DNA of 64,000 nt from Muricea muricata (lineage: Eukaryota > Cnidaria > Anthozoa > Malacalcyonacea > Plexauridae), in NCBI GenBank assembly GCA_963855995.1, contig OY979718.1, forward strand, positions 1,635,501 through 1,699,500, written 5' to 3'. Shown one piece after another: positions 1 to 11,400 of the stretch (the stretch's first letter is position 1; each line of letters begins with the position of its first letter). Position numbers and translations under genes: made by a program. A model generated the notes under the pieces. It ran no database searches, was not told where the DNA came from, and saw only the letters and a list, made by a program, of their open reading frames with translations.

Positions 1-57
1 TGCATGAGATTATATAATGTTAGTTTCTGCAAATAATATTTCAACTGATATACCAAC

Positions 58-3000
58 CTGCTCCTCGTCTTCAATAAAATAATACATTCCATTTGCTGCA
101 TCGCTGATAGCTTTCAACAAGTCAGGATCATGATCATTACCAAAACCAAATGTGTAGACAGAAATATAGCTCTTGTCCTATATAAAAATAACAAGTGGTT
201 GAAGTTAAATGAGTTACACAATCATGGTTCTCGTAAAGGCTATTTTCCATTACGGTGACTTCGCCCGCCCAATAATTAGGGGTTAGGGTTAGAGTTAGGG
301 TTAGGGTTAGGGTTAGGGTTATTACTGCTTATATTACTGCAGACCGTAAAGACAATCGATTTCGAAGGTAATTAACCATGCAGAACATGAATATATGAAA
401 AAGCTCTTGCACGCCATTTATTAAGCTTGCTACGTCACAGACTCTTCGTAGTCTTGGATTTAAAGTGTATATGCAACGAAAAATGAAAAAAAATTGGCCT
501 TGATTAAGAAAATATATTATTTGTGAATAAAAGCGCTCTAAACTATTGAAAATGGCCTGCAATGCGCTAAATACACCTATTTTGAGTCTTGACCTGATCA
601 TTGACTTGACCAGCCTTGTGACGTATGCAGTGTGACAAAATCTACAATGATTTTCAATAACAAGTATGCAAAAGTTAAATTGACTGCACAAAGCAATACA
701 TTTATCAACATCTTATCCGTACTCTACCTTCTCCTCTGTTAGTGTTTCATCTTCCTGCTCAGATTGCGTCACCTGGGCAGGTGGTTCTTGCACAGCTTCG
801 TCCGGCTTTACTTCCTGTTCTGGAGCTTGTACAGGTACTGCCCGTTCTTCTGGGGACTGGTGCAAAGCTTCTTGGGAATCTAGACGTCCCTCAGTTTTTG
901 CAGGCTGTTCGACATTTTTTATAGGTTGTGGTGCAATTTGTTGTGCTTGTATGTTTTGAACAGGTACAATGTTTTGTTGCACATCTATTGAATTTTGTTG
1001 TTCCTCTTCTTCGTTCAGAGACACATTTTGCGTATGAGCTTTTTGTCCGGTTGAAGGTGTAAAAAAGTTCTTAAATGTTCGCAGACTTTGAGAGAAAAAT
1101 GATTTTTTAGATGATGGTGTTACACTAGTACCCGAGGCTCCAGCAGTGGAAGAACGCTGATATCGCATGAACACATCAGGATCAAACATCTCGCGATCAG
1201 ACGTTTTCAAATATTTCTTTGGATCTTTCATGGCTTCTATAATCTTTGCTTTCTTAGAGATTCCTTTGAAATAATGAAACAAATTATGTGTAAATGTACT
1301 TCTCAATAGTTTTTGCAAGTAAGAGATACGATTTCATTCAAACGTGGCAAACAACGGGCAACATTGTTAGTCTAAAATAGTTGATAAAAATTTATGCAAA
1401 CCTCGTCGACAAAGCTGACTTCCACGAGGGGCGTGTGAAGTACACAATTTAACAAACAGATTTCATTTTTGCGTGCGTCTGTACTGTTATAGATCACAGA
1501 TGACGTCATAGCGTGTGAAGAACAAAAAAGTACGCACGAGACGCAGTCGAGTGCGTGACTTTTTGTTCTTCACACGCTATGGCGTCATCTGTGATTATTA
1601 CAGTACAGAAGCACAAAAAATAAAATCTATTTGTTTTATATTATAATAAAGTTGACAAAAATCATGCGAAGACCCGCGAAATAAATTAGCTGAATTAGAT
1701 CACGCCATCAGTTGACGTCATCCGTGCGTGTGTACTTTAATAACACACAGCTCACGACCAATGAAAATGCAGAATGAACACGTATTATTATATAATTAAC
1801 AAATAGATTTCATTTTTGCGTGCGTCTGTACTGTAATAGATCACAGATGACGTCATAGCGTGTGAAGAACAAAAAAGTACGCACGAGACGCAGTCGAGTG
1901 CGTGACTTTTTGTTCTTCACACGCTATGGCGTCATCTGTGATCTATTACAGTGCAGAAGCACAAAAAAATGAAATCTATTTGTTTTATATTATAATAAAG
2001 TTGACAAAAATCATGCGAAGACCCGCGAAATAAATTAGCTAAATTGGATCACGCCATCAGCTGACGTCATCCGTGCGTGTGTACTTTAATAACACACAGC
2101 TCGCGACCAATGAAAATGCAGAATGAACACGTATTATTATATAAAAATAAATAACAAAAATATTTAAAAGCTATTTAGGCTACAAAATGTACGATATATA
2201 GTGCGGTATGCGAGGCAATAATGTATTTACAGATGCATGTATTAATTATCAAAACAAGCAGCAATCAAGTGTACCTGAAATGCTTCAGAGTCATCTCATC
2301 TTTTTAAGTGAATAACAACTTATAGATCATTTTTTCCAGGGCTTTCTTCCTTTCTACTTTAAGTGTCTTCCAGCACAATGGTTTCAATGCTACAGAATGA
2401 TCTGTATATCACTGCTCAAACTCATGAATATGCAAGCGGGTCTATTTTGGATTTTTTGAAGTCGTTTAGGTTGTGCTTCACCGAACACATCCCATACTTC
2501 GCAACAGTAATCGGAAAATGTGGGAAGACAATAGCATTATAAACAGAAAGATTAACAAAATCCTTTAGACGTCTAAGAGCAGAAATTACCGATGTTATTT
2601 TTCGGCAAGTGCTTCAGGGTTACTTTTCGACGACAAATACTGGTCGAAAAATCCTGGCTGTCACTCCAAGAGTTTTGTACCCATGCACTTGTAGCTATGC
2701 TCGACTGAGGCAGAGTTGTAAAATATTAAAAAAAAAACAATTACCGTGATTAGCAAGACCATCAGTAAGCAACAAGACGGAGGCCACATCATTCTTGGTT
2801 TCACCTCGATCAAGAATTGTACACAGGCCTTGTAGTAAACCACCGCAGAGATTTGTGCTTGATCCAGATTTAACTGACTCGATTTTAGCTATTGCATATT
2901 CCTTGTTTTCTTTGTTCATTAGCAGAAGTTCAAAATCAACCGTGACAGAAGTATCGTACGTAATTAAACTTAACCGGTCTTTTTCCAGTACTGCGTTGAA

Positions 3001-6000
3001 ATATACAAAATAAATAAATATACAAAACACAATATAAAAGGTATTCTAGTAAACAGTGTATATCCATTCCTCGCTGTATACATCTACAACTGAACTACAT
3101 AACATCAATACAATACATGTAGATAGAATTCAATAACACTTGCTGGCTCTATCAGTCACTGTGGAAACGACAGGAAAAACTCTTTTTCAACTTAAAATTA
3201 ATAACAATGAACACGCAAGCTGGACGTTTTCGTGTTGTGAAAGCTAGGTTGCATGGGGGGGGGGGGGGGGGGGCGGGGTATTAACAAAATTTTGGGACCC
3301 TTAACAATATGGTTACAACACGCATAGGCCTACGTACAAAGCACATCTTGTTTTGGGAGTTCGGCAGATTTGTTATTTTAATTTGTTATTCGTTGTTGTA
3401 AAAGCCTCCAGATTGTCCTTAACAGGCTTTTCTTGCGTTAATCTATTCCTGTTTTATCCACATTCTATCGCCTTTTAAAAAAGCAGTCATAAGCCATCCG
3501 AATATACAGTCCCAATAACACTCGACAGGTAACAGTTAAGGGACACCCCGGCCCGTACGTTTATGAATTGTAAAAACAGGTACCAATAACTTAATTCATG
3601 CTTTAAATAACATACAGTGAACTCTAAGTATACTGGAACGATGACTCCTATGATTACTGCTTATGATTGCGTGAAGCCGGCGCGAGACAGAACAACATTC
3701 AAAAGGACTCGGGAGAGTTTCCAAGGAGCGAGGAATTGACAAGAAGTTTGTTTTCGAGCTAAAATTTGCAAATAATTGCATTGCATTCTTTAACTCTGGC
3801 GTAACGTAAGAACTTCTAACGTCTATTACTTTGTTGCTATACAACAAATGAACAAACCTAATTAAACTTGGCACATGCTGTCACCGGGATGCGTGAGGTC
3901 TACTGGTATGAACAGGGAGCTCATAATATAGATATGATATTTAAGAAATCTAAAACATTTTCCGTGTTCATATATTGAAAAATATATTGACACTCGTAAG
4001 GAGAACTTGCCTCGATTTCAAAACACCTCGAAGTTCGTTAACAATACTCGGCTTCGTCTTGTATTTTCAACTCCTCTCTCTCGGTGTTTGGAGGAATTCC
4101 TCTAACTGGAGTTCCAACTATTACTTCAATAGATTAGATATTGTATAAACCAGAGAAAATCAAGGCAAACGTTTTGTGAAAATCTAGTTGTCTTTTATTT
4201 GATAAGAAGACTCCTTCACAGTTATGATTTTCGTCGTGTTTTGCTCGTGAATGGTTAAGTACTATTTAAAACACGAGCAGGAGCGTTTTATTAGGTTATA
4301 AGAGCGCGAAGTGCGAGTGGCTTTGTATCTAATAAAACACGTCATGCGAGTGTTTTTAATGGCTTCAAAAACATTTGCATGATAAAGCCAAATCTTTATA
4401 TAAACATCTTTGTATAAAAATCTTTATATAAAAATCTTTTTATAAAATCTTAATATAAAATTCTTTATATAATTTGCATGACAATCATCTTTTGTATTAT
4501 TGCATAATGAAGTGTTCTCTATCAGGTATAAAGAGGCATGTATGTGACTTATCTAGCACTGGATATTGGATAATTAGTTCATGAATAATTAGCATTAATT
4601 AGAATGAGTTTTAGAATGATCTTTAAAAGTGAGCAGCCTGCATGAACAGTGACTCACGCATGTAACGTTTAAAAACTTAAAATCATTAAGAATACAGGGA
4701 CAATTGTCTAAAAATGTTTTAAACAATTGAAGAACGTCTTTTGTTTCATCACTCTAGGTTGGCTCAAACTTCTGACATTTTGGACTAATGAAACAAAATC
4801 TCTTCAACTTTAACCATAAAACATAAATTTAAACATTTAGGATTATTGGATGTTCACTTACAGTGTTGAACTAAGAATTTCAATGATTTCTTTACTAAAA
4901 ACAATTTCTCTCCTTGCATTGATCCACTCTTGTCAATCACAGCAACAATATCCAATGCTGGCCTTTTTGATTCTTCAGGTTCGTAATCCAAAGCCTTTAG
5001 TGTGACCAAACCCCAACATTTTGACACATTTTCAGGTTTATAAGCAGGATATTCAGTTGTGCAGGACACAGTGATCTGTGCTGCATCTAAAATGTTAAAA
5101 TAACTTTCAGCATTACCGGTACTCAAACAAAAAATAGTTAACAATATTGTCACCTGTCTTACAGGCAGTGGCATAGTTAGGGGGAGGCGAGAGGGGCGAC
5201 CGCCCCCCAATTGTGTTCAAGACCATTCCAAAAGTCTAAGTCCGTGTAGAAGTTGGGGGCGGACCCCCTAGAATGCCTTTGCCACTCGCCCCCCCCAAAA
5301 ACAATGACCCTGGCTATGCCACTGCTTACAGGGTTAAAACGACATAAGAGTATCTATACAATTTATTACTAAAAATATTCTGCAGATTCACATTGGTGTG
5401 GACCAACCTCAATTGCATTATGTTAAATGTGCTGCACTGATAGAGTGACAAATGACATAAAATTGCATGTCTAATTCACTCTGATGACTTAGTCTCGACG
5501 ACCCCTATACTGAAACCTAAGAATACATTAGTGCTGTGCAAACTCCGGTTTTGTCACCTCCGGCTCCGGCTCTGGCAAAAAAAAAAACCCCGGCTCCGAA
5601 AAAAAACTCTGGCTCTGGCAGAAAATTTTAGGCTCGTGCAAATTTGTCAAAATTGGAAATTTTTACAGTTTAAATTGGAAACGCCATCTTTGTTTTTTAT
5701 TTAACACTTCGCATTCTTCGCATTAACATTTTGTAATATGCATGATCACCATGATGCATGGTATTGTATTTGCAAAAACAAGACGCAAGGTCAATGTGGT
5801 TAAAACTTTTTATTATTAAACTTAATGAAAGCAAGTTTACCAATGTTTCCTGTTACAATGTTACCCGCCAAAGGAAAGACTCCGCTCTCAGACCTTACTG
5901 ATGATGGTAATGTTTCAGTTATTCTTTAAAACACATATTCGACCTTTCGTGTTGACAATAATGTCAATATTGTAAGCATAGCGTTGCAGCGTTTGATGAA

Positions 6001-6570
6001 ATTTTTAGGTAAAATTTTCACATGCTTTACCGTCTTGCGGACGTCACAGTTATACAAAAATAACATAAAATACCATAATTATAATTTGTATGTTTGCGTC
6101 AAGCTGTATTGGGCTGTATTTACTTTTTCTTCCATGGAGTTAGTTTTTCGTTGATCTATGATAGAAGTTTGCAGCACAAATAAGTGCTGCTGGAGTTTTG
6201 CCGAAGGTGAACAAACTCCAGCTCCAGCTCCGGCTCCGGCAAAATAGGGCAAAACTCCGGCTCCGGCCCTCCGGCTCTGGTGCACAGCACTGTAGAATAC
6301 ATGAAAAACTTTGCTTTTCTAACACCAGGGCAACTGTATGTAACAATTCAATAGTTTGGTGTAAAAATCAAAATATGTGCCAAGCAACAAAACAAACAGT
6401 TTTCTGTAGTGAATTGTTATGTCAATGAGGTGTTATCATTTTTCTCAAACGTGAATTGTGTTATGTTTATTATCAAGTAATGATTCTTTCAATTACACCT
6501 ATATGTACATGTTCTAAACAAAGTATTTTAAGTTTTACATGGTATATGTACCTTCCATACTTGAAGCCAT
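58..6570 (-). CDS. VWA-domain protein with a long internal insertion (3' end beyond the window)
   Basis: Five exons on the minus strand join in phase: 6570-6552, 5086-4862, 2990-2745, 1263-728 and 177-58. The last donor is at 57, so the gene continues off the left edge. The ATG at 6568-6570 opens a 6-residue exon (MASSME). Residues 58-62 are DKSGS, the metal-binding DxSxS motif of a von Willebrand A domain. It is followed by LSLITYD, a TDG motif and the late strand VYTFGFGNDHDP. VWA domains bind ligands through a divalent metal and often sit in adhesion or ubiquitin-related proteins; the role here is unknown. Exon 4 adds about 178 residues between TDG and VYTFGFG, first basic and Ser/Thr-rich, then Gln/Glu/Pro-rich and probably disordered. 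Skipping exon 4 would break the frame (phase 1 to phase 0), so it belongs to the mRNA unless an exon was missed. No signal peptide is visible. Exon edges are inferred from GT-AG sites and family continuity. Confidence 0.75.
275..321 (+). repeat. Interstitial telomere-like repeat
   Basis: About seven copies of GGTTAG-type hexamers, one of them imperfect (AGAGTT). It lies in the intron between exons 4 and 5 of the VWA gene. No tRNA-like head is visible upstream, unlike the tracts at 29.4, 56.5 and 59.4 kb. Confidence 0.9.
1451..2145. repeat. Two tandem copies of a 347-bp palindromic unit
   Basis: The sequence from 1451 repeats from 1798 with very few differences, a period of 347 bp. Each unit begins with two arms of about 80 bp in inverted orientation (about 1457-1545 against 1552-1632 in unit 1) that could form a long hairpin. 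The arms contain TGACGTCA, a CRE-like palindrome, and AACAAAAA-rich ends. The remainder of each unit is a non-palindromic AT-rich tail. It lies in a VWA-gene intron. It looks like a foldback/MITE element duplicated in tandem. No target duplication was identified. Confidence 0.85.
3255..3278. repeat. Poly-G tract
   Basis: A run of 19 or more G residues, then C and four more G. Similar long G or C runs occur near 18528, 23126, 32210, 39889, 43457, 47986 and 61839. They may be length-variable and error-prone in assembly. Confidence 0.9.
4255..4595. repeat. Dispersed repeat, copy A (second copy at 40574-40870)
   Basis: Both copies start with GTACTATTTAAAACACGAGC and contain an internal inverted pair around GTTTTATTAGGTTATA and ATCTAATAAAAC. 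They then run through TTTATATAAAAATCT-type tandem units and TTGCATGACAATCATC, and end near GTTCATGAATAATTA. Copy A sits in intron 2 of the VWA gene and copy B in an intron of the ERC-like gene, so it is an interspersed non-coding element of roughly 300-340 bp. Confidence 0.85.
5166..5324. mobile_element. 159-bp hAT-type MITE with 8-bp target duplication
   Basis: Terminal inverted repeats CAGTGGCATAG and CTATGCCACTG are flanked on both sides by the perfect direct repeat CTTACAGG (5158-5165 and 5325-5332). An 8-bp duplication and CAGTGGC ends are typical of the hAT superfamily. It has no coding capacity. It is inserted in intron 1 of the VWA gene. Confidence 0.9.
5529..6292. mobile_element. Non-autonomous hAT-like element with CTCCGG subterminal repeats
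   Basis: Ends AGTGCTGTGCA (5530-5540) and TGCACAGCACT (6281-6291) are inverted repeats matching the CAGTGCTG-type hAT consensus. Many CTCCGG and GGCTCTGG units lie just inside both ends and may be transposase-binding sites. The flanks share AGAATAC (5520-5526 and 6294-6300), consistent with a slightly decayed 8-bp duplication. The interior carries no recognisable transposase. Confidence 0.75.
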
Positions 6571-6861
6571 TCCTATAAACAAGAAAATGTTAAGAATTTT
6601 AATGAAGGGATTGGCTAACCAAATGGGTCAAATACAAATATTTGACTGGCTAATCAGACCTGTGGGTTTACTTAACAGATTTGATTAATTAATCAGGTGA
6701 TCTAAATGCATTTGACTGGTTATTGCAGAGACTGTGTTAAACACATTTACTTGTAATGAATTTAACCAGATAAGTTAAATACACTTGCTTAGTTAGCCAG
6801 GCAGATTAAACAAATTTGATTAGTTATTTTTCAAACATCAATTTGGCAGAGTTGGTGTGTT

Positions 6862-6912
6862 CTTTATCAGTTAGACCCTAGAAAGGCATGTGGTCCTGAA
6901 GGAATCCAAAGA
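6862..6912 (+). pseudogene. Short LINE reverse-transcriptase relic
   Basis: The plus-strand frame reads LDPRKACGPEGI, close to the conserved DPxKAxGPDGI motif in the N-terminal part of non-LTR reverse transcriptases. Stops and loss of similarity follow at once, so this is a short decayed fragment just upstream of the VWA gene. Confidence 0.45.
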
Positions 6913-8489
6913 AGACTGAGCAGTGATTGTACTTGCAGATGTGATTACATAGCACACTGGGTTAAAAGGTCAATCAAATGCTCGGATTCAAACTCCTTCA
7001 CTCTACTCTCAATGATATCCAAAGGTTCTGAACATAGCATCCACAATCACTCTGACTTGTTATCAATTCATGAGTTTCATTTCCAATGTGTAACAGGGTT
7101 TTGTTAGGGGATCCATGACTATACATGAGCAATGCTGCTATACGTCAGTACCAGTGACACTATTACGGAATGAATAAATTTAGTTGTACTAATTAAAAAC
7201 AAATGAGCAGTAGCAACAATATCCTTCTGTCACGGCTGGTATATATATAATGATGTAATATAATGATGTGGTTGGTATACCAGTAACATCATCTTCCATA
7301 TCATAGCAAGTGACCAAAACACAATTGTGACAGGTGATTCTATATTGAATGCCAGCAGAAATCCTAAATCCTTTATGCTATTAATATGTTAAGGGTTGTC
7401 AACAAATTCACCCCACATTATGGACATGTTCTTAATGGGGGCCAAGGGGTGTATGTAGTAGGGAATATAAGAAAAATATACTTAAAGAATGTAGTTATGT
7501 AAGGGTATACTGACATAATTTTGCAAACATTAGTGAGCAAGCGATGATTATGTCAACATGACAACATTGACAATATAAACGTCACTTGCTTTATTAAGCA
7601 CTTTATTATAATTGATGGGAATAGTACTACTTGCCTAAGTTAGCTCAGTAATATGGACTTCAGGGCTTGCACTCTTCAAATTTTTGACATATTTTTGAAA
7701 ACATGCATAAAGTCATGTCATTGTATAATAGTAATATCCATATATATTAAATATTTTGCTGCGTTTTCGAAAGCATGTTTTTTATTATGGCATTTATATC
7801 GTGCCACGTATTGCTGCTAACTTATAACATAAAGACCATGAATTAGTTGCAAGGCCTTGTAGGAAAATAAAGAAATATACTTTACTGTTTTGCAGTTTGT
7901 ACTTGTTTATATTTCATTTTAACATAAAAATTTCGGATCATTTTCTCTGCGACTTTTGTATCAGACTTTAAGTTATTCTTAGAAATAAAAAATTTGAAAA
8001 CTACATAACTTACTGCAAAATTTCTCTTCAAATTTAAGTGTATTTGAGCTCTTCGATCTTATTCACACTTGACACTTGACACTTGACGGCTCCTCAAATG
8101 AAAATGTAAGATGAAAATGAAAATAATAATATCATATTTTGCGTGGGAAGTTTGTTGTTTCGTGTTTACATGAAGTACTTCCTTTCTACGCCATCTTTGT
8201 TTTCATTTGTTTTATTTTCCTTGGAAACGAATCACATCACAGAGTTGCAAAATTTGCAAAGCATACCCTAAAAAAAAGTTTATAATTCATTATTAGAAAA
8301 GAAAAAACTCCACCATGCATGGTCGTCTATAAGTATGTGAGTTTTACCAATTTTCTAACACATTTGATGGTAAACAACGAATTTTTACGTGTATATTAAA
8401 TATGACGCAAATGATCGTCATTTCCAGCAAAACTGGGCATTTTTAACATTGTATTATAAATTTTCAGTTTGATTATATTTTAATTGTCT

Positions 8490-11400
8490 ATGTTAAATTA
8501 TTCTAGGTTAAATGTTACGGAGAGCGTAAACGGGAAGTTAAATATCGTGCTTTCCGATGGTAAGTGTTTTCTTTGCTGCGTAAGTGCGTCAGAAAATAAA
8601 ATAATCAACTTCAATATTGAGGTCATGGTTGAACAACTGCAAGCAGCCCTCCTGCTGTCCCGTTTCCTTATAAAAACGATGTCGAAATGCATGTATGAGT
8701 TGTGCGAAAGTATTTTGTGTCGTCGATGTGGCCATGTTATTGCTGTTGAGGTTATAAAATGGTGTACTGTACTTGTGTGTGTGAAGGACATTCAGAAACA
8801 ATGTGCTTCAATTAATGAATTAAATATTTAACAATGAAGTCAAATAAAAAGCAATTATCCTTACAAGTTGTTGGTAAGAATGCAGCCTATGTTTTGTGAT
8901 TTTGTTTCTTCAGAAACTTGATTATATTTACTCTTGACTGACAGCATTAGTTACATTACTCTTATTTGTTCGGGAATTAAAACTTGCTTGCATTAAGGGG
9001 GTAATTGCATTAATTAAGGCCTGTGTTAAACCACTAATTACACTTTTTTATGCGATTCCTAGAGCAATTTCTGTGAATTTGTCATCTAGTTAGAAGTGGA
9101 TCACAATAGTCCACACTAATTGGTGTAATTACAAATTGTATCCTATTGTTTCCATGTTATCAGTATAATTATTTGTGGGAAAGATTAATAAATGAATCAA
9201 TAAAATATTCAGATGAAGAATCATATACATACACCTTTGAAAGTGAAATTTGAGCCGGCACAACAAAAATTGCAGAGGCTAGTTGCATATAAGTTGGATA
9301 GCACTATCTATGGCCTACATGATAAATTTTAAATCATAGAGGGGCATAAAAAGCAATGTACAAAAGTCACTATCAATATTCATCTTTCATGCAACCAACC
9401 CACAGTGTGTAATATGTATATAGCCTTACAAGTACTGGTGCATGTACAGATGCAGCTTTGTTAAAGTTACTACAATACCCAATGCATGTCACTCTGCACT
9501 ATTGTAATGGATGTTTAATGCTTATGCTAGATTCTAAACTATGTTTAGGCAGTAACATTTTCTGGAATAAAAATAATAAAAGTAAAAGTATGGTCAAGTC
9601 TGTCCTGCCATTCTTTATAAATCAGTAACCAAACATGCGTGCACTGGGCAGTATGGAATTTTATTTGATTAAAGATAACCTTACACTGTAGATAATTAAA
9701 TTTTAAATTGACCTTGTGATAGTGTCAAAAAATGTTGAGCAAATTTGAAATGAGTTTTGATTTGATTTAATCTTTTTTTAGGATATCGAAGTCAGTTGCA
9801 TGACAGAGGAAAGGTATATTATTTTCTGATCAATGAGTTCCTGCATATAATTACACAAAATTTTATATAGCTTAATATATTTATCCTGAGTTACACATTC
9901 ATTTGTATGTAAAATAATTATCCAAACAGATAGAAGCATAACTTGAGCCCCCTCTTCCCATATAAGCCCCCTCTATATTAAACCCCCTCTCTATTAAGTA
10001 TCTCAATTAAGGTCTCTCAAAGTTTTCTGTCTACTAAGCACCCCGCCTAGTACAACAGCTAGAAATATTCATGCAAGCCCTGCTCTCCTTCCAGTTGCAG
10101 TATTGATAGTTGTATGATTGCATTTTAGGTGAAAACTAAAAATGATTTAGTCGCAAATGAGCAAGTTGGTAAAAAACAACAAGTGAGCCAAGAAAAGCTA
10201 AAAAAAAATAAAGAATGTTCAAATTATGCTAAAGGAGCAAAGCCTTCCAGAGTGGCTGCAAAATTTAATGGCAAATTACCAGGCAACAAAAAAGGGCAAA
10301 CTGGAAGCAACAAACTCAGGAATACACTGCAAAAATCTACCAACAATGCTGCAGCTAGTGAAACTGCAGCATTTGTTACAAAAAATGAGCTGACAAAATT
10401 GCTAGAAACTTTGAATGAATCTGGTAATATGGAGAATAATTCATTGACTCAACAAGGTAGGCACTTAAAAAAATTTTCTTTTAATTTAGATTTTTTAAAT
10501 GTAATTTTTATGCTTTAATTTTTTCTTGTTTCTCTTCATTATTACTTGGTACTGTATTTATACTACTTGATACAACCATAAAAGTTAGATGTAAATGTAA
10601 TCCTAAAAGTTTGGCTATGACTACCATTATCAACAGATTTTCATCTTTCTTCCTGGGGTGGTGTTATAAAGTTTTAGGGTGGTAAGCTGGTGCTTTGTTT
10701 TCTACTCCCTAGACACCGTGTAGTGGGTCCTCCTCTAGAATACCAGTATAGGAGTTGAGCTTATTCTAGGCAAGTCTTACTTCTAAAGTTTCAAAAGTTC
10801 CTTGTGCCCAAAGGGGGTATAATATGCGCAAAGCTCTGTGGGTAGATTGACAGATGGATACTTAATGGACTCTATTTTTGATGCTGAAAATTAAGGGGGT
10901 TAAGAATATTTTGAATGGGTGAACATGTTGCTTCGGGGAGTTCAGCTAATATAATACCCCCCTTCCCCTGAAAATCTTTCAATGTAGTGACTACAGTACC
11001 TACAAAATTCTCAGGTAGCGTGTATCAGTGACACACTATGGATTATAGTGATGTCAGCCCAATAAAAAATTCCAATTTCGTAGTATAGAAATGCCTTCTG
11101 TGCCACGGACATGGTTTTTTTTTTGATACAAAAATATTTATTTCACAAGCTGTCACTGGCAGACGTTGTCTTCGAATTAGTCAGATAGAACTCGCGTTTT
11201 GTACGTAGGTTCCAGTCGTGAGATTTCACAACTATTGGAGGAAAACACAGAAGAAGATGAATCAATGAAGGAAATAAAAACTAATAAGATTCTTCAGGTG
11301 ATACGAAATTCACATGTCATGATTGAGGAAATTGCTAACATATGATTATTTTTATATCAAATGTCTAGGAATTAATATTCGTATCAATTACAAGGTTTCT

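Noticed and set aside
275-321. True chromosome end
   Set aside because: Only about 45 bp, imperfect, inside an intron with exons on both sides. The other tracts are also interstitial.
329-691. 120-residue minus-strand open frame
   Set aside because: Lies in a VWA-gene intron, hydrophobic random composition, no domain, and no splice-compatible link to the neighbouring exons.
8560-8831. Extended frame from the CCDC66 start exon and antisense frames over it
   Set aside because: The frame runs through a clear GTAAGT donor at 8560. Joining 8559 to 9782 keeps phase and restores family similarity.
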